Counted from the first letter of the stretch, positions 8,485-16,703 are shown. The stretch: 64,000 bases of DNA from Aeromonas sp. RU39B (GCF_900156095.1 NZ_FTMJ01000006.1:124001-188000), one strand, 5' to 3'. Numbers and translations: made by a program. Notes: generated by a model not told the origin, from the sequence alone.

Positions 8485-9725
8485 AGGCTGCCCCCAAAGC
8501 GCTCGGCCACATCAAGGGCACTGCGCACCCCATCTTCGTGAAAGCCGTTGTACCAGTAAGCACCGCAAAAATGGGTGTTATTGACTCCGCAGATGTCGCT
8601 GCGTCGCTGCTGCGCCGCCAGTGACGCCTGATTGAAAACCGGATGGTCATAGACAAAGCGGCGCAGCACCTTGCTCTCGTCCACCTCGTGGCCAGGGTTA
8701 AGTGTCACGCAGAAGGTGTGCGGCGCATCGAGCCCCTGCAGGATATTCATGTTGTAAGTGACCAGCGGCCGCGCGGTCTCATCTTCCCCGAGCTTGTAGT
8801 TCCAGCTGGCCCAGGCTTTACGGCGCGTCGGCAGCAAGCGGGTATCGGTGTGCAGCCACACCTGATTGGATTGATAAGCCATTGCCGAGAGAATGGCGTG
8901 CTCATCACGGGTGGCGTCGGTGAGCAGCGCCAGCGCCTGATCGCTGTGACAGGCCAGTACCACCTCATCAAAGTGCTCTTCACCGTGGCGACTGGTTATT
9001 ACTACGCCACGCTCGACCCGGCGAATCGATTGCACCGGACTATCGAGCCGAATGGCCTCGCGCCACCCGTCAGTCAGCGGCGCGATGTACTCGCGGGAGC
9101 CGCCGGGGATCACATACCACTGCGGGCGATGGGTCACATCCAGCAGGCCGTGGTTTTCAAAAAAGCGCAGGAAAAACTCGAGCGGAAAGGCCCGCATGTC
9201 AGCCAGGGTCGATGACCAGATGGCGGCGCCCATCGGCAAAATGTAGTGGCGGGCAAACTCGTCACTAAAGCCTTCCAGCGTAAGAAACGCGCCCAGCGTC
9301 AGTTGACCGGCTTTTCCTTCATGCAAGGTGGCACGGCTGCGCTGGTTAAAACGCAAAATATCGGCCACCAGTCGCCAAAAGCGCGGGCGAAACAGGTTAC
9401 TGCGCTGGGCAAACAGGGTGTCGAGGTTGTGGCCGTTATACTCCAATCCCTGCCGGGTTGAGACCGAAAAGCTCATCTCGGTCGGTTGCGCGGCAAGCCC
9501 CGTGCGTGCCAGCAACCGCTGAAAGCGCGGATAGGTGCGATCGTTAAAGACGATAAAGCCGGTATCGATGGCGTAGTCGCGCCCATCCAGGGTCACGTCG
9601 ATGGTGGCGGTGTGGCCGCCCAGCACTGGCGCCGCTTCAAACAGAGTCACGCCGTGCTGGCGGTGCAGCAGATGACCCACGGTGAGACCGGAGATACCGG
9701 AGCCAACAATCGCAATCTTTTTCAT
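8481..9725 (-). CDS. FAD-dependent amine oxidase-like oxidoreductase
   Basis: 414-residue flavoprotein. The N-terminal dinucleotide motif [13 protein letters not shown] is near residues 8-20, followed by the FAD-binding acidic end ([13 protein letters not shown]) and a C-terminal FAD-contact region ([17 protein letters not shown]). It resembles the COG2907 group of NAD/FAD amine oxidase-like proteins, which pair with DUF1365 and Cfa; the substrate is probably an acyl chain rather than an amine, but this is inference. The start at 9725 (MKKIAIVG) is chosen because the Rossmann fold begins at once; it overlaps the SDR stop by four bases. An in-frame upstream start at 9773 would lie inside the SDR gene. 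Confidence 0.88.
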   Translation of the reverse strand: MKKIAIVGSGISGLTVGHLLHRQHGVTLFEAAPVLGGHTATIDVTLDGRDYAIDTGFIVFNDRTYPRFQRLLARTGLAAQPTEMSFSVSTRQGLEYNGHNLDTLFAQRSNLFRPRFWRLVADILRFNQRSRATLHEGKAGQLTLGAFLTLEGFSDEFARHYILPMGAAIWSSTLADMRAFPLEFFLRFFENHGLLDVTHRPQWYVIPGGSREYIAPLTDGWREAIRLDSPVQSIRRVERGVVITSRHGEEHFDEVVLACHSDQALALLTDATRDEHAILSAMAYQSNQVWLHTDTRLLPTRRKAWASWNYKLGEDETARPLVTYNMNILQGLDAPHTFCVTLNPGHEVDESKVLRRFVYDHPVFNQASLAAQQRRSDICGVNNTHFCGAYWYNGFHEDGVRSALDVAERFGGSL

Positions 9726-10456
9726 GCACTCACATCCTTGGGTCGGGTGAGAAAACGGGAAAGGCGCAGCCACCAGCCGGTGGGCAGCGCGCCTAACAAT
9801 CGCAACCCCCAGACCAGACGACGGGGAAATGCGACCGTGTGCTGGCCACGGGCCAGACCATGGCGAATGGCGTACGATGCCTGCTCGGGCGTGAGCAGGG
9901 CCGGCATCGGAAAATCGTTGCGAGCAGTCAGCGGTGTGGCGACAAACCCGGGCTTGACCAGCGACACATGAATATCGCGACTAGCCAAATCGACGCGCAA
10001 ACTGGCCGCCAGATAATCGAGCGCCGCTTTCGAGGCGCCGTAGGCTTCGGCGCGCGGCAGCGCCAACCAGGTGACCGATGAGCTGACCAGCGCCAATCGC
10101 CCACCACGGCGCAAACGCGGCAAAAACGCCGCCAACGCATGGCCGGTAGCCACTAGGTTAGTTTCCATCACGCGGGCAAACAGCAGGCTGTCAAAGTGCT
10201 GTGCATCGTCGATGTATTCGCAGCTGCCGGCATTGAGGATCAACAGATCCAGCTCGCCCGCTGTGTCGGCGGCGCGCTGGCAATCGGCCAGCACCCGACT
10301 GTCGAACGTCAGGGTCTCAATATTCGCCGCTGCCAACTCAGCCAAGCGGGTTTCATCACGGCCGCAGGCTGTGACCTGCCAACCATCGGCCTGATAATCA
10401 AGAGCCAGCTGGCGACCAATGCCTGAGCTCGCGCCGGTGATCAGCACCCGTTTCAT
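9722..10456 (-). CDS. Short-chain dehydrogenase/reductase
   Basis: 244-residue classical SDR. The cofactor motif GASSGIG is at residues 7-13, the NAG-type motif LNAGSCEY near 76, the catalytic Ser in LVSSSVTW and the YxxxK pair in YGASKAAL. The C-terminal segment (RRLVWGLRLLGALPTGWWLRL) is basic and hydrophobic and could sit on the membrane. The cofactor is probably NADP(H), since a basic residue follows the first strand region; the substrate is unknown. It overlaps both neighbours by four bases, so it is translated as part of the lipid/light operon. Confidence 0.88.
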   Translation of the reverse strand: MKRVLITGASSGIGRQLALDYQADGWQVTACGRDETRLAELAAANIETLTFDSRVLADCQRAADTAGELDLLILNAGSCEYIDDAQHFDSLLFARVMETNLVATGHALAAFLPRLRRGGRLALVSSSVTWLALPRAEAYGASKAALDYLAASLRVDLASRDIHVSLVKPGFVATPLTARNDFPMPALLTPEQASYAIRHGLARGQHTVAFPRRLVWGLRLLGALPTGWWLRLSRFLTRPKDVSA

Positions 10457-10893
10457 TGACCCAGCCTCCCCTTGATGCTGCGGATCAGCGCCCCTAATAG
10501 CGGCAGCTGTTCATACAGCATGGCACCCAGATCGAAGTAATCCCGGTGGTAGCGCACTTTACCCTCGGTATCGAACTCGAGCCGGGTCACCCCCTCCACC
10601 ACCACCGGATTCCCCTTGGCCAGCCGCGGGTGCAGCAGTGTCATGGTCCATGCCAGCCAGCCGTTATCGCCATCACTCATCCCTTCGTGCATCTCAAAGT
10701 GGATATCGGTGACATGGGCATAGAGCGCGACAAAGTAGCGGGCCAGTGCGTCGAGCCCATCAAGGCGGTGGGCCGGGTCTTCAAACACCACCTCGCTGGC
10801 ATAGATCTCCCCCAACCGGTGCAGCTGATGGCGATCCAGCATCTGGTAAAAGCTGGCAATGCGTTGCAGGCGCGGGTCACCGGTCAGGGTCAT
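10453..10893 (-). CDS. SnoaL/NTF2-like protein
   Basis: 146-residue protein with the NTF2/SnoaL cone-fold pattern: a helical start (RIASFYQMLDRHQLHRLGEIYA), then EVVFEDPAHRLDGLDALARYF and a strand-rich second half with VVEGVTRLEFDTEGKVRYHRDYFD. Asp and His residues line the presumed pocket (RYHRDYFD). Members bind or isomerise small hydrophobic substrates; the actual ligand is unknown. It begins four bases after the photolyase stop and overlaps the SDR gene, an arrangement common to photolyase-lipid clusters in marine gammaproteobacteria. Confidence 0.85.
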   Translation of the reverse strand: MTLTGDPRLQRIASFYQMLDRHQLHRLGEIYASEVVFEDPAHRLDGLDALARYFVALYAHVTDIHFEMHEGMSDGDNGWLAWTMTLLHPRLAKGNPVVVEGVTRLEFDTEGKVRYHRDYFDLGAMLYEQLPLLGALIRSIKGRLGQ

Positions 10894-10896
10894 GGT

Positions 10897-12312
10897 TCAG
10901 GGCTCCAGTTGCTTGAACATGGCGATGGCGTATTGACGCGCCAGCGCGTGATCCACGATGGGTGCCGGGTAGTCGTGACGCCCCTTAAGGCGCAACCAGT
11001 CATGCGGCTCGTGGATATAAGCGGCCGGTACATCGGCCAGCTCAGTTACCCATGTACGGATGAAATCGCCTTGTGGATCAAACTTTTGTCCCTGCGTGGT
11101 CGGATTGAAGACCCGAAAGTAGGGGGCCGCATCGGCGCCGGTTCCCGCCGACCACTGCCAGCCGCCGTTGTTAGCCGCCAGATCGCCGTCAATCAGCCGG
11201 CTCATGAAATAGTCCTCACCCAGGCGCCAGGAGATGTGCAGATCCTTGGTCAGAAAGCTCGCCACAATCATGCGCAGCCGGTTGTGCATCCAGCCCGTCT
11301 GATTAAGACAGCGCATGGCCGCATCGACCACCGGAAAGCCGGTGCGCCCCTCACACCAGGCGCTAAATGCCTGCTCATCAAAGCGCCAGGCCAGCTGGCG
11401 GGTGTGGCGCTGAAATGGCTGGTCCATGGACAGGCGCGGCTCAAGCACCAACAGGTGGCGATAAAACTCGCGCCACACCAGTTCGTTGAGCCAGACAAAA
11501 CCGGGCTGGCCGCGCTCCAGCGGCAAGGCACCCAACTGCTGATGCAGCGCCGCCAAGCACTGCCGCGGACTGAGTATGCCGGCGGCCAGATAGGCCGACA
11601 GACGCGACGTACCAGCTTGGGCTGGCAGATCGCGCAGCTCGCCATACTCGGCCAGATCGCCACTGATAAACTCACCGAGCCGCGCTTCGCCGGCCCCTTC
11701 GCTGACTGGCCAATCGGCCAGCGCCGCCGCCTCAGCCTCATTCAGAGGCGCGAGCACCAAGGGGTTCCAAGCAACCGGCTCACCCACGGCAGCAGGCGCT
11801 CGATGCAGAGAAAATCCTTCGCTCGACAGCCGCTTGGTCCAAGCCCGGCAAAACGGGGTAAACACTTTGAACGGCTCGCCTTTGCCGGTGAGGATGCTGC
11901 CGGGCGCAAACACGCAGCAGCCGGGCACAAAATGGCAGCTAATCGGCAAGGTCGCGGCGACTGCCTCATCACGGCGCCGCTCATCAATTTCAATGGCGTT
12001 GATAGCGTGTAATGCTGTGGCGCCGCGCGATATAACCAGTTGATGCAGCGCAGCTGGAATGTCGGTAAACCAGGGCACTTCAAGGAGATGTAGCCGGATC
12101 CCAAGGCGCGCCAACTCGCCCCCCAGCACATTGACCCGCTCCAGCCAGAAACGCTCACGCAGCGGCGCCATGTGGTGTTTTTGCCACTGGGCGCGGCTGA
12201 TGATAAACACCGCTTCAACGGGTTCTCCGCTGTGCTTGGCCTCATGGCAGGCTCGGCGCAGCGCAGGATGATCGATAAGCCGTAGATCTTGCCTAAACCA
12301 GACCAGCTGCAT
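10897..12312 (-). CDS. phrB: Deoxyribodipyrimidine photolyase (CPD class I)
   Basis: 471-residue light-driven repair enzyme for cyclobutane pyrimidine dimers (E. coli PhrB 472). The N-terminal antenna-binding domain starts MQLVWFRQDLRL. The C-terminal FAD domain shows LNELVWREFYRHLL, FPVVDAAMRCLNQTGWMHNRLR, SFLTKDLHISWR and NGGWQWSAGTGADAAPYFR, the last holding family FAD and tryptophan-chain residues. The start at 12312 has GGGAGG six bases upstream and overlaps the MerR gene by 20 bases; a longer in-frame extension upstream encodes unrelated sequence. Coupling to a MerR regulator suggests light-induced expression. Confidence 0.95.
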   Translation of the reverse strand: MQLVWFRQDLRLIDHPALRRACHEAKHSGEPVEAVFIISRAQWQKHHMAPLRERFWLERVNVLGGELARLGIRLHLLEVPWFTDIPAALHQLVISRGATALHAINAIEIDERRRDEAVAATLPISCHFVPGCCVFAPGSILTGKGEPFKVFTPFCRAWTKRLSSEGFSLHRAPAAVGEPVAWNPLVLAPLNEAEAAALADWPVSEGAGEARLGEFISGDLAEYGELRDLPAQAGTSRLSAYLAAGILSPRQCLAALHQQLGALPLERGQPGFVWLNELVWREFYRHLLVLEPRLSMDQPFQRHTRQLAWRFDEQAFSAWCEGRTGFPVVDAAMRCLNQTGWMHNRLRMIVASFLTKDLHISWRLGEDYFMSRLIDGDLAANNGGWQWSAGTGADAAPYFRVFNPTTQGQKFDPQGDFIRTWVTELADVPAAYIHEPHDWLRLKGRHDYPAPIVDHALARQYAIAMFKQLEP

Positions 12313-13129
12313 CCTGCGCCTCCCGCATCCAATCGCTGAAGCTTGGCTGCACCGGCGCGGCCAGCTTCTCGTCGCCGTAGAGCCTGGTGAGCTCGCCCAG
12401 TAGCACCGTCCCCTCTGGCCACTCATGGCCAAGATCGCTGCTTGCAAGACCGGCACCGACCCGCACCAGAAGCGGCCCGGCGAACCGTGGTGCCAGCAGC
12501 TTGGCCTCGCGGGGCGTCAAGGTTGGCAGCATGGTGACGGTGAACCCTGACTGGGTGGCCTCGATGGCATCGAGCAGCAGCTCAAGCGGTGGTAGCCGCC
12601 CCCAACTGGCCAATACCAGCGGTTTGCCCTTGTCTTGCTCTATCAGCCGGCGTGAGAAGAAGGCCTCGAGCCAATAAACGGCAAAATCATGCAGCGCCTG
12701 CCCGTCGGCGCGGTTCAGGTGCAAGGTCAGGCGCGCCAGCCAAGGGGTCAGCACCTGGCGGCGCAGCAGGGGGAGCGGATAGTTGGCGGTCAGCTCGGCG
12801 AGCTGGGTCTCCAGTTTGCGCTGCGACAAGGCAAACAGCGCCTCGTCGAGCTTGTCGAGCAGCGGCTGCCAGTGATCCCCCGCTTGCGGCGTTGCATCAC
12901 CCGGCGCCTCCAGTAGCTGGCGCACCTGACCAATACTCACCCCAAGCTCTAGCCAAGCCAGGATTTGGCGGATCTGCTCAATATCCTGCTCGCTATAGAG
13001 GCGATGGCCTTTCTCGGTGCGCTGCGGCTCCACCAGCCCATAACGGCGCTGCCAGGCGCGCAGGGTGACCGGGTTGATGCCGGTCAGCCGGGCAACGTCG
13101 CGAATGGGGTAGAGGGTTTCTGTGGTCAT
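12293..13129 (-). CDS. MerR family regulator (LitR/CarH-like without clear B12 ligands)
   Basis: 278-residue regulator. A MerR winged HTH occupies residues ~6-75 (YPIRDVARLTGINPVTLRAW, GHRLYSEQDIEQI). The remainder has the size and helical-bundle-plus-Rossmann layout of CarH/LitR photoreceptors, with the segment PLVLASWGRLPPLELLLDAIEAT where those proteins carry a cobalamin fold. The EH and DxHxxG ligands of B12-binding members are not seen, so light sensing by adenosylcobalamin is doubtful. It overlaps both neighbours (ybgA-like by four bases, phrB by 20). Autoregulation through the inverted repeat at 14107-14135 is likely. Confidence 0.87.
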   Translation of the reverse strand: MTTETLYPIRDVARLTGINPVTLRAWQRRYGLVEPQRTEKGHRLYSEQDIEQIRQILAWLELGVSIGQVRQLLEAPGDATPQAGDHWQPLLDKLDEALFALSQRKLETQLAELTANYPLPLLRRQVLTPWLARLTLHLNRADGQALHDFAVYWLEAFFSRRLIEQDKGKPLVLASWGRLPPLELLLDAIEATQSGFTVTMLPTLTPREAKLLAPRFAGPLLVRVGAGLASSDLGHEWPEGTVLLGELTRLYGDEKLAAPVQPSFSDWMREAQDAAGLV

Positions 13130-14067
13130 AGACTGTATCTCAGTTTGAGCGTCTCAGGATGGGGCTCAAGGTAAACCTGCTGCGCCAAGTAAGGATTGGG
13201 AAATTGGCGCAGGTAGTGGCGGATCAAGGTGAGCGGAACCAGCAGCGGCAAGAGCCCAACCCGATATTTGTGGATCACTTCGGCCAGCTCTTCGCGCTGC
13301 CCGGTGCTGAGTTGACGCTTGAAATAGCCCTGCAGGTGCTGCAGCACATTGGTGTGTCCCTTGCGATTGGCGCGCAGGGTCAAGGCCTGCATCAGGCCGC
13401 TGATATACTCCTTGGCCACCTCAGCCAGGTCGCGTCCCTTGAGGGAGCCCAAAAGTTTGCCCAGCGCGCGATAGGCCTTGGGGGCATGGGCCAGCACCAG
13501 ATATTTGTAGCGCGAGTGAAAGGCAATCAGGCGCGCGGCGGTCAGTGGTGATTGGCTCAGCACCTGCCAGTCATGATAGGCAAAGACCCGGGTGACAAAA
13601 TTTTCCCGCAAAATGGGATCGTTGAGCCGCCCCTCCTCTTCTACCGGCAACAGCGGATGCGCCTGCATCAAGGCCTGGGCAAACAGTCCAACGCCCTCTT
13701 TGGCCGCCCCTTGGGCACCGCCGTACACCTTGACCCGCTCCATGCCGCAGCTCGGCGATTTGGCGCAGAGGATGTAGCCAGAGATGAAGTCGAGCTCACG
13801 CACCTTCTGCTCGCTAAACGCGATGAGTTGATCGGTCACATCAAAGCTGCCGTTGCTCGCTTCGGCGCGGACCTCCCCCTGCCGTTTGACCAGCCGGATG
13901 GTCGGGCGCGGTGTACCAAGACCAATCGCCATCTCGGGGCAGACCGGGTGATATTCAAAGAATTCGGCAAGCTCGCGCTCGCAAAAAGGGGAACGCTTGT
14001 GGCCACCGTCGTAACGTACTGGAGCGCCGAGCAGGCAGGCGCTGATCCCGACTTTAATCTTGTACAT
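13126..14067 (-). CDS. YbgA-like DUF523/DUF1722 protein
   Basis: 313-residue two-domain protein. DUF523 (~1-150) has Cys-containing motifs SACLLGAPVRYDGGHKR, HPVCPEMAIGLGTPRP and CAKSPSCG, which could bind a metal or Fe-S cluster. DUF1722 (~190-305) is the YbgA domain (LVLAHAPKAYRALGKLLG, GYFKRQLS). In E. coli ybgA directly precedes phr, and the same link is kept here with MerR between them. Function is unknown; a role in light or thiol stress is inferred from context. The start at 14067 has AAGGAG seven bases upstream; the in-frame start at 14115 lies in the operator region. First gene of the operon. Confidence 0.88.
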   Translation of the reverse strand: MYKIKVGISACLLGAPVRYDGGHKRSPFCERELAEFFEYHPVCPEMAIGLGTPRPTIRLVKRQGEVRAEASNGSFDVTDQLIAFSEQKVRELDFISGYILCAKSPSCGMERVKVYGGAQGAAKEGVGLFAQALMQAHPLLPVEEEGRLNDPILRENFVTRVFAYHDWQVLSQSPLTAARLIAFHSRYKYLVLAHAPKAYRALGKLLGSLKGRDLAEVAKEYISGLMQALTLRANRKGHTNVLQHLQGYFKRQLSTGQREELAEVIHKYRVGLLPLLVPLTLIRHYLRQFPNPYLAQQVYLEPHPETLKLRYSL

Positions 14068-14078
14068 GGCGAGGCTCC

Positions 14079-14135
14079 TTGTATAACCTTGTAGTGAGTT
14101 ATAGCACTTATACAAGAAAATGAAAGTTGTATAAG
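14079..14135 (-). promoter_or_regulatory. Operator/promoter of the photolyase-lipid operon (LitR-type repeats)
   Basis: A perfect 9-bp inverted repeat, CTTATACAA (14107-14115) and TTGTATAAG (14127-14135), is separated by 11 bp. A third half-site TTGTATAA lies at 14079-14086. Pseudomonas LitR-type proteins bind T(G/A)TACA-N12-TGTA(C/T)A, which this resembles in half-site and spacing (13 here). Candidate -10 elements (TATAAG, TATAAC) on the minus strand overlap the half-sites, as expected for MerR control. Confidence 0.7.
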
Positions 14136-14187
14136 TTTCTGTTTCACTCTCTACGGGTTCCAGAGCTGGGCTGGATCATGCCCTCCA

Positions 14188-14228
14188 AAAAAAAGACAAA
14201 AAAAAAAGCCCGCGACGATGCGCGGGCT
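14188..14228 (-). terminator. Terminator of the DUF3157 gene
   Basis: Perfect 8-bp stem AGCCCGCG (14207-14214) / CGCGGGCT (14221-14228) with loop ACGATG. On the minus strand it runs into two long T tracts. It lies 18 bp after the DUF3157 stop and separates that gene from the operator region at 14079-14135. Confidence 0.9.
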
Positions 14229-14246
14229 GTTTTCACTGGCCACAGG

Positions 14247-14816
14247 TCAGCGGAAGTTAACCTCGTCAATCTCAACTCGCACCAAGGGTTTGCCCTGCAA
14301 GCCAGCCGGACGCGGCAGCTCGATGGTGCGCGCCGCACGAGCTTCACCCTTGCGCAGATAGGTCTCGGGCATCCGGGTTTCGGCAACCCAGAAGCGAGCG
14401 GGTTCACGCACTAACTGGCGGCCATCTTCGGCAAACAGGGTGACAAAACCGCTCACCAGAATGGCATTCTTGCTGCCTTGGTTGGTGGCCTTGAATTCCA
14501 GCGTCAAGGGATCAGCATCAGAGACCGACACCAGTTCGATGCGGATACCATCGCGCGTAGCCTGGCTCAGTAATTCTGGGTGCGCCTTGGCCTGCTCCGT
14601 CAGCACCGGCGCGGCCACCACCGCTGTGGGGGCAGATGCGGTAGCGCCGGCTTTCACAGCTACCGGCGCGACCTCGGCCGGTTTGACCACCAGATAGTCC
14701 CAGGTATGGTCATCATTGAGCTGGATCTGGGTGCCATCGGGCAAGGTTACCTGGGTAAGCGGGGCTGCCAGGGCCAGCGTCGGGGCCAACAGCAGACTGA
14801 GCATCAGCTTCTTCAT
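14247..14816 (-). CDS. DUF3157 exported protein
   Basis: 189-residue secreted protein. The signal peptide MKKLMLSLLLAPTLALA is cut near residue 18. The mature start LTQVTLPDGTQIQLNDDHTWDYL is the DUF3157 signature (also seen in SH3-like periplasmic proteins). An Ala/Val-rich linker follows, then a beta-rich domain (IELVSVSDADPLTLEFKATNQGS; LVREPARFWVAETR). Function unknown; periplasmic location inferred. The start at 14816 is chosen because the signal peptide begins there. It is monocistronic with a strong terminator. Confidence 0.85.
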   Translation of the reverse strand: MKKLMLSLLLAPTLALAAPLTQVTLPDGTQIQLNDDHTWDYLVVKPAEVAPVAVKAGATASAPTAVVAAPVLTEQAKAHPELLSQATRDGIRIELVSVSDADPLTLEFKATNQGSKNAILVSGFVTLFAEDGRQLVREPARFWVAETRMPETYLRKGEARAARTIELPRPAGLQGKPLVRVEIDEVNFR

Positions 14817-14896
14817 TACGGGGTCACTCTGATGGAAAGCAGGAGCCGGCAGTATAAACAAGGCAATCCAGCTTGCCTACGCCACCTTTCACTCCG

Positions 14897-15742
14897 TTAA
14901 CCGACGCCACCGACCTCGCTGCAATCATTGACCCGATGCAAATCGAGCGTGACCAGATCAAACCCGCAAGACTGCAAGGCGGCGAGCACCTCAGACTGCC
15001 GGTCAAACGCCATCGCCCGCTCGCTGTCATTGAGTCGCACCCGGCACAGGGTGGTTTCGCCATCAGAGAGATAGTGGAAAAAGACCCGGGCACTGGGCAG
15101 CCCCAGATCGGCCAGCATCTGCTCGGCCATGTCTACCCGACGCAGATTGTCGCTGTCGATGTCCCGTTCGCTGGAAAAGCGCAGGCTCAGGCAACCGGTC
15201 TCATTACTGCCCCACACCGCCAACTGGCGGTGATGAAAACCGTAGCGCAGATCGCGGGTGGTCATGCCGGCATCGGCAAAAGGCCAGAGTGTATTGGGCG
15301 GGGGCTCACCAAAGCGTTCCCGGTAGATATCCCGATCTTCCACCGAAGCCGCCACCAGCAGCGGAATGGAGGCAAGGCCGGGGTGAGCATCGCGAAAACG
15401 CACAATCCAGCGCACCGGATCCGGCGTCTGGGCGTTAAGGCCATCGTGATTGAAAAAGACCATCTCGTCGCTCTTGATGAGCACCTGATCGACTCGGTAG
15501 TGCTGACAATATTTGCGGGTGCGCGCCACGTCGCGCCTGCTACGGGTGGGATTGTCGATGGTGAAAGCCCGCACTTGCACCCCGGCCGCCCGGCACAGAT
15601 CCATGGCATAGCAGGACTCCATCCTGCCGGAGAAAGAGACCAACAGCTGCGGATACTGCCCCAGCGCGTCAACAAGCTGCTGCTCGCGCTGCATAAAGGC
15701 GCGATCGCGGTCGGCATGCAGCGTCACGACCTTGTTTGGCAT
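14897..15742 (-). CDS. PP-loop superfamily ATP-binding protein
   Basis: 281-residue protein. LLVSFSGRMES at residues ~34-43 is the PP-loop of adenine nucleotide alpha-hydrolase-like enzymes (usual SGGxDS; here SGRMES, so the second Gly and the Asp differ). VRAFTIDNPTRSRRDVARTRKYC follows in the position of the second strand and helix of LarE/ExsB-like proteins. The C-terminal half (FFHYLSDGETTLCRVRLN) is not recognised. No exact family or substrate can be named. The start at 15742 (MPNKVV) is eight bases after the stop of the HAD gene, so the two are co-translated; an upstream in-frame start would lie inside that gene. Confidence 0.65.
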   Translation of the reverse strand: MPNKVVTLHADRDRAFMQREQQLVDALGQYPQLLVSFSGRMESCYAMDLCRAAGVQVRAFTIDNPTRSRRDVARTRKYCQHYRVDQVLIKSDEMVFFNHDGLNAQTPDPVRWIVRFRDAHPGLASIPLLVAASVEDRDIYRERFGEPPPNTLWPFADAGMTTRDLRYGFHHRQLAVWGSNETGCLSLRFSSERDIDSDNLRRVDMAEQMLADLGLPSARVFFHYLSDGETTLCRVRLNDSERAMAFDRQSEVLAALQSCGFDLVTLDLHRVNDCSEVGGVG

Positions 15743-15750
15743 GATAAGGC

Positions 15751-16344
15751 TCAGAGCAGACCGAGCGCCGCCAGATCGCGGCGACACTGATCATGGGAGG
15801 TAAACACGATGCCACGGATGCCCACCTGCTCGGCCGCTGCAACATTCGCCGGGCTGTCGTCGATAAAGGTGCAATCCGCCGCTTTCAGATCCTGCGCCAC
15901 CAGCAGGTAGCGATAGATTTCGGCCTCCGGCTTCATCATCCGCACCCGGGCGGAGACCACCTTGCCACGGAAGTATTGCCAGAACGCGCAGTGGCGCTCG
16001 AGATAATCGATGCTGGCGTGGCCCATGTTGGAGAGTGCATAAAGCGCTGCACCGCGAGCATGCAGCTCGGCTAACAACTCGACCATCTGCGGGTCTGGTA
16101 CCAGAGAAGGGGGCACCGCTTCGAGCACTGCCAGAATGTCGGCGGCAGTCAGTCCGGTACGCGCTTCGGCCCGGCGCGCCATGGTATGCAATGAGAGGGT
16201 ACCGCGATCGACCTCCAGCCAGTCGGGATGTTCAAATAAGGTCGCCGCCAGCTCTGCCGCCCCTTGTGGACCGCGCACGCGACTAACGATACCCACCGGA
16301 TCCCAACTGACAATGACCCGTCCCAGATCAAAAATGAGCGCCAT
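15751..16344 (-). CDS. HAD superfamily phosphatase (YihX-like subfamily IA)
   Basis: 197-residue HAD hydrolase. Motif I is FDLGRVIVSWDP with Asp6 as nucleophile (the DLG form found in YihX-type sugar-phosphatases). Motif II is ALSNMG, the motif III Lys is in MMKPEAEIY, and motif IV is FIDDSPANV. The helical cap lies between motifs I and II. Substrate unknown; YihX acts on glucose 1-phosphate. The start at 16344 is preferred over 16350 because GGGGGA sits seven bases before it and only one before the other. It is divergent from pheL-pheA and coupled to the PP-loop gene. Confidence 0.85.
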   Translation of the reverse strand: MALIFDLGRVIVSWDPVGIVSRVRGPQGAAELAATLFEHPDWLEVDRGTLSLHTMARRAEARTGLTAADILAVLEAVPPSLVPDPQMVELLAELHARGAALYALSNMGHASIDYLERHCAFWQYFRGKVVSARVRMMKPEAEIYRYLLVAQDLKAADCTFIDDSPANVAAAEQVGIRGIVFTSHDQCRRDLAALGLL

Positions 16345-16453
16345 GACCATTCCCCCTGGCCGCTATGTCTGTGCTCATGATGCCGCTGCCCCTAAACAAG
16401 AGCCAGCCCTATCGAAATTCACGTATCCAGATGGCACTTTCCACTTATTTTAC

Positions 16454-16482
16454 TTGCAACCACAGACCAAATCCCTTAATGG
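16454..16482 (+). promoter_or_regulatory. Likely pheL-pheA promoter
   Basis: TTGCAA (16454-16459) and TAATGG (16477-16482) have a 17-bp spacer and lie about 30 bp before the leader-peptide ATG. Both hexamers are near consensus. This is the best sigma-70 candidate in the gap between the divergent HAD gene and pheL. Confidence 0.5.
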
Positions 16483-16512
16483 TTAAGGCTCTTTCGATTC
16501 AGGATCAGCATC

Positions 16513-16563
16513 ATGCACCGCGTATTCTTCTTTGGTTTCTTCTCGTTTATCCGGCCCGATTGA
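16513..16563 (+). CDS. pheL: PheA leader peptide
   Basis: A 16-codon open frame encodes MHRVFFFGFFSFIRPD, with six Phe codons among residues 5-12. It ends 41 bp before a terminator hairpin ahead of pheA. This is the classical arrangement in which ribosome stalling at Phe codons under low charged tRNA-Phe prevents terminator formation. It corresponds to enterobacterial pheL in design, although the peptide differs in sequence. Confidence 0.93.
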   Translation: MHRVFFFGFFSFIRPD

Positions 16564-16604
16564 GGGTGGCGCGGATCGTTCTTGTACGAGACTAAAGACG
16601 AATC

Positions 16605-16634
16605 GAGCCTCCCCTGCGGAGGCTCTCTTTTTAT
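16605..16634 (+). terminator. pheA attenuator
   Basis: Perfect stem GAGCCTCC (16605-16612) / GGAGGCTC (16618-16625) with loop CCTGC, followed by TCTTTTTATC. It lies between pheL and pheA, 78 bp before the pheA start, and is the regulated terminator of the attenuation system. Confidence 0.92.
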
Positions 16635-16703
16635 CGATAACACTAAAATGACGAACGCAGGTGACCATCTGCCACGACGGCCACCGCCAGACAGGGACAC
16701 AAC

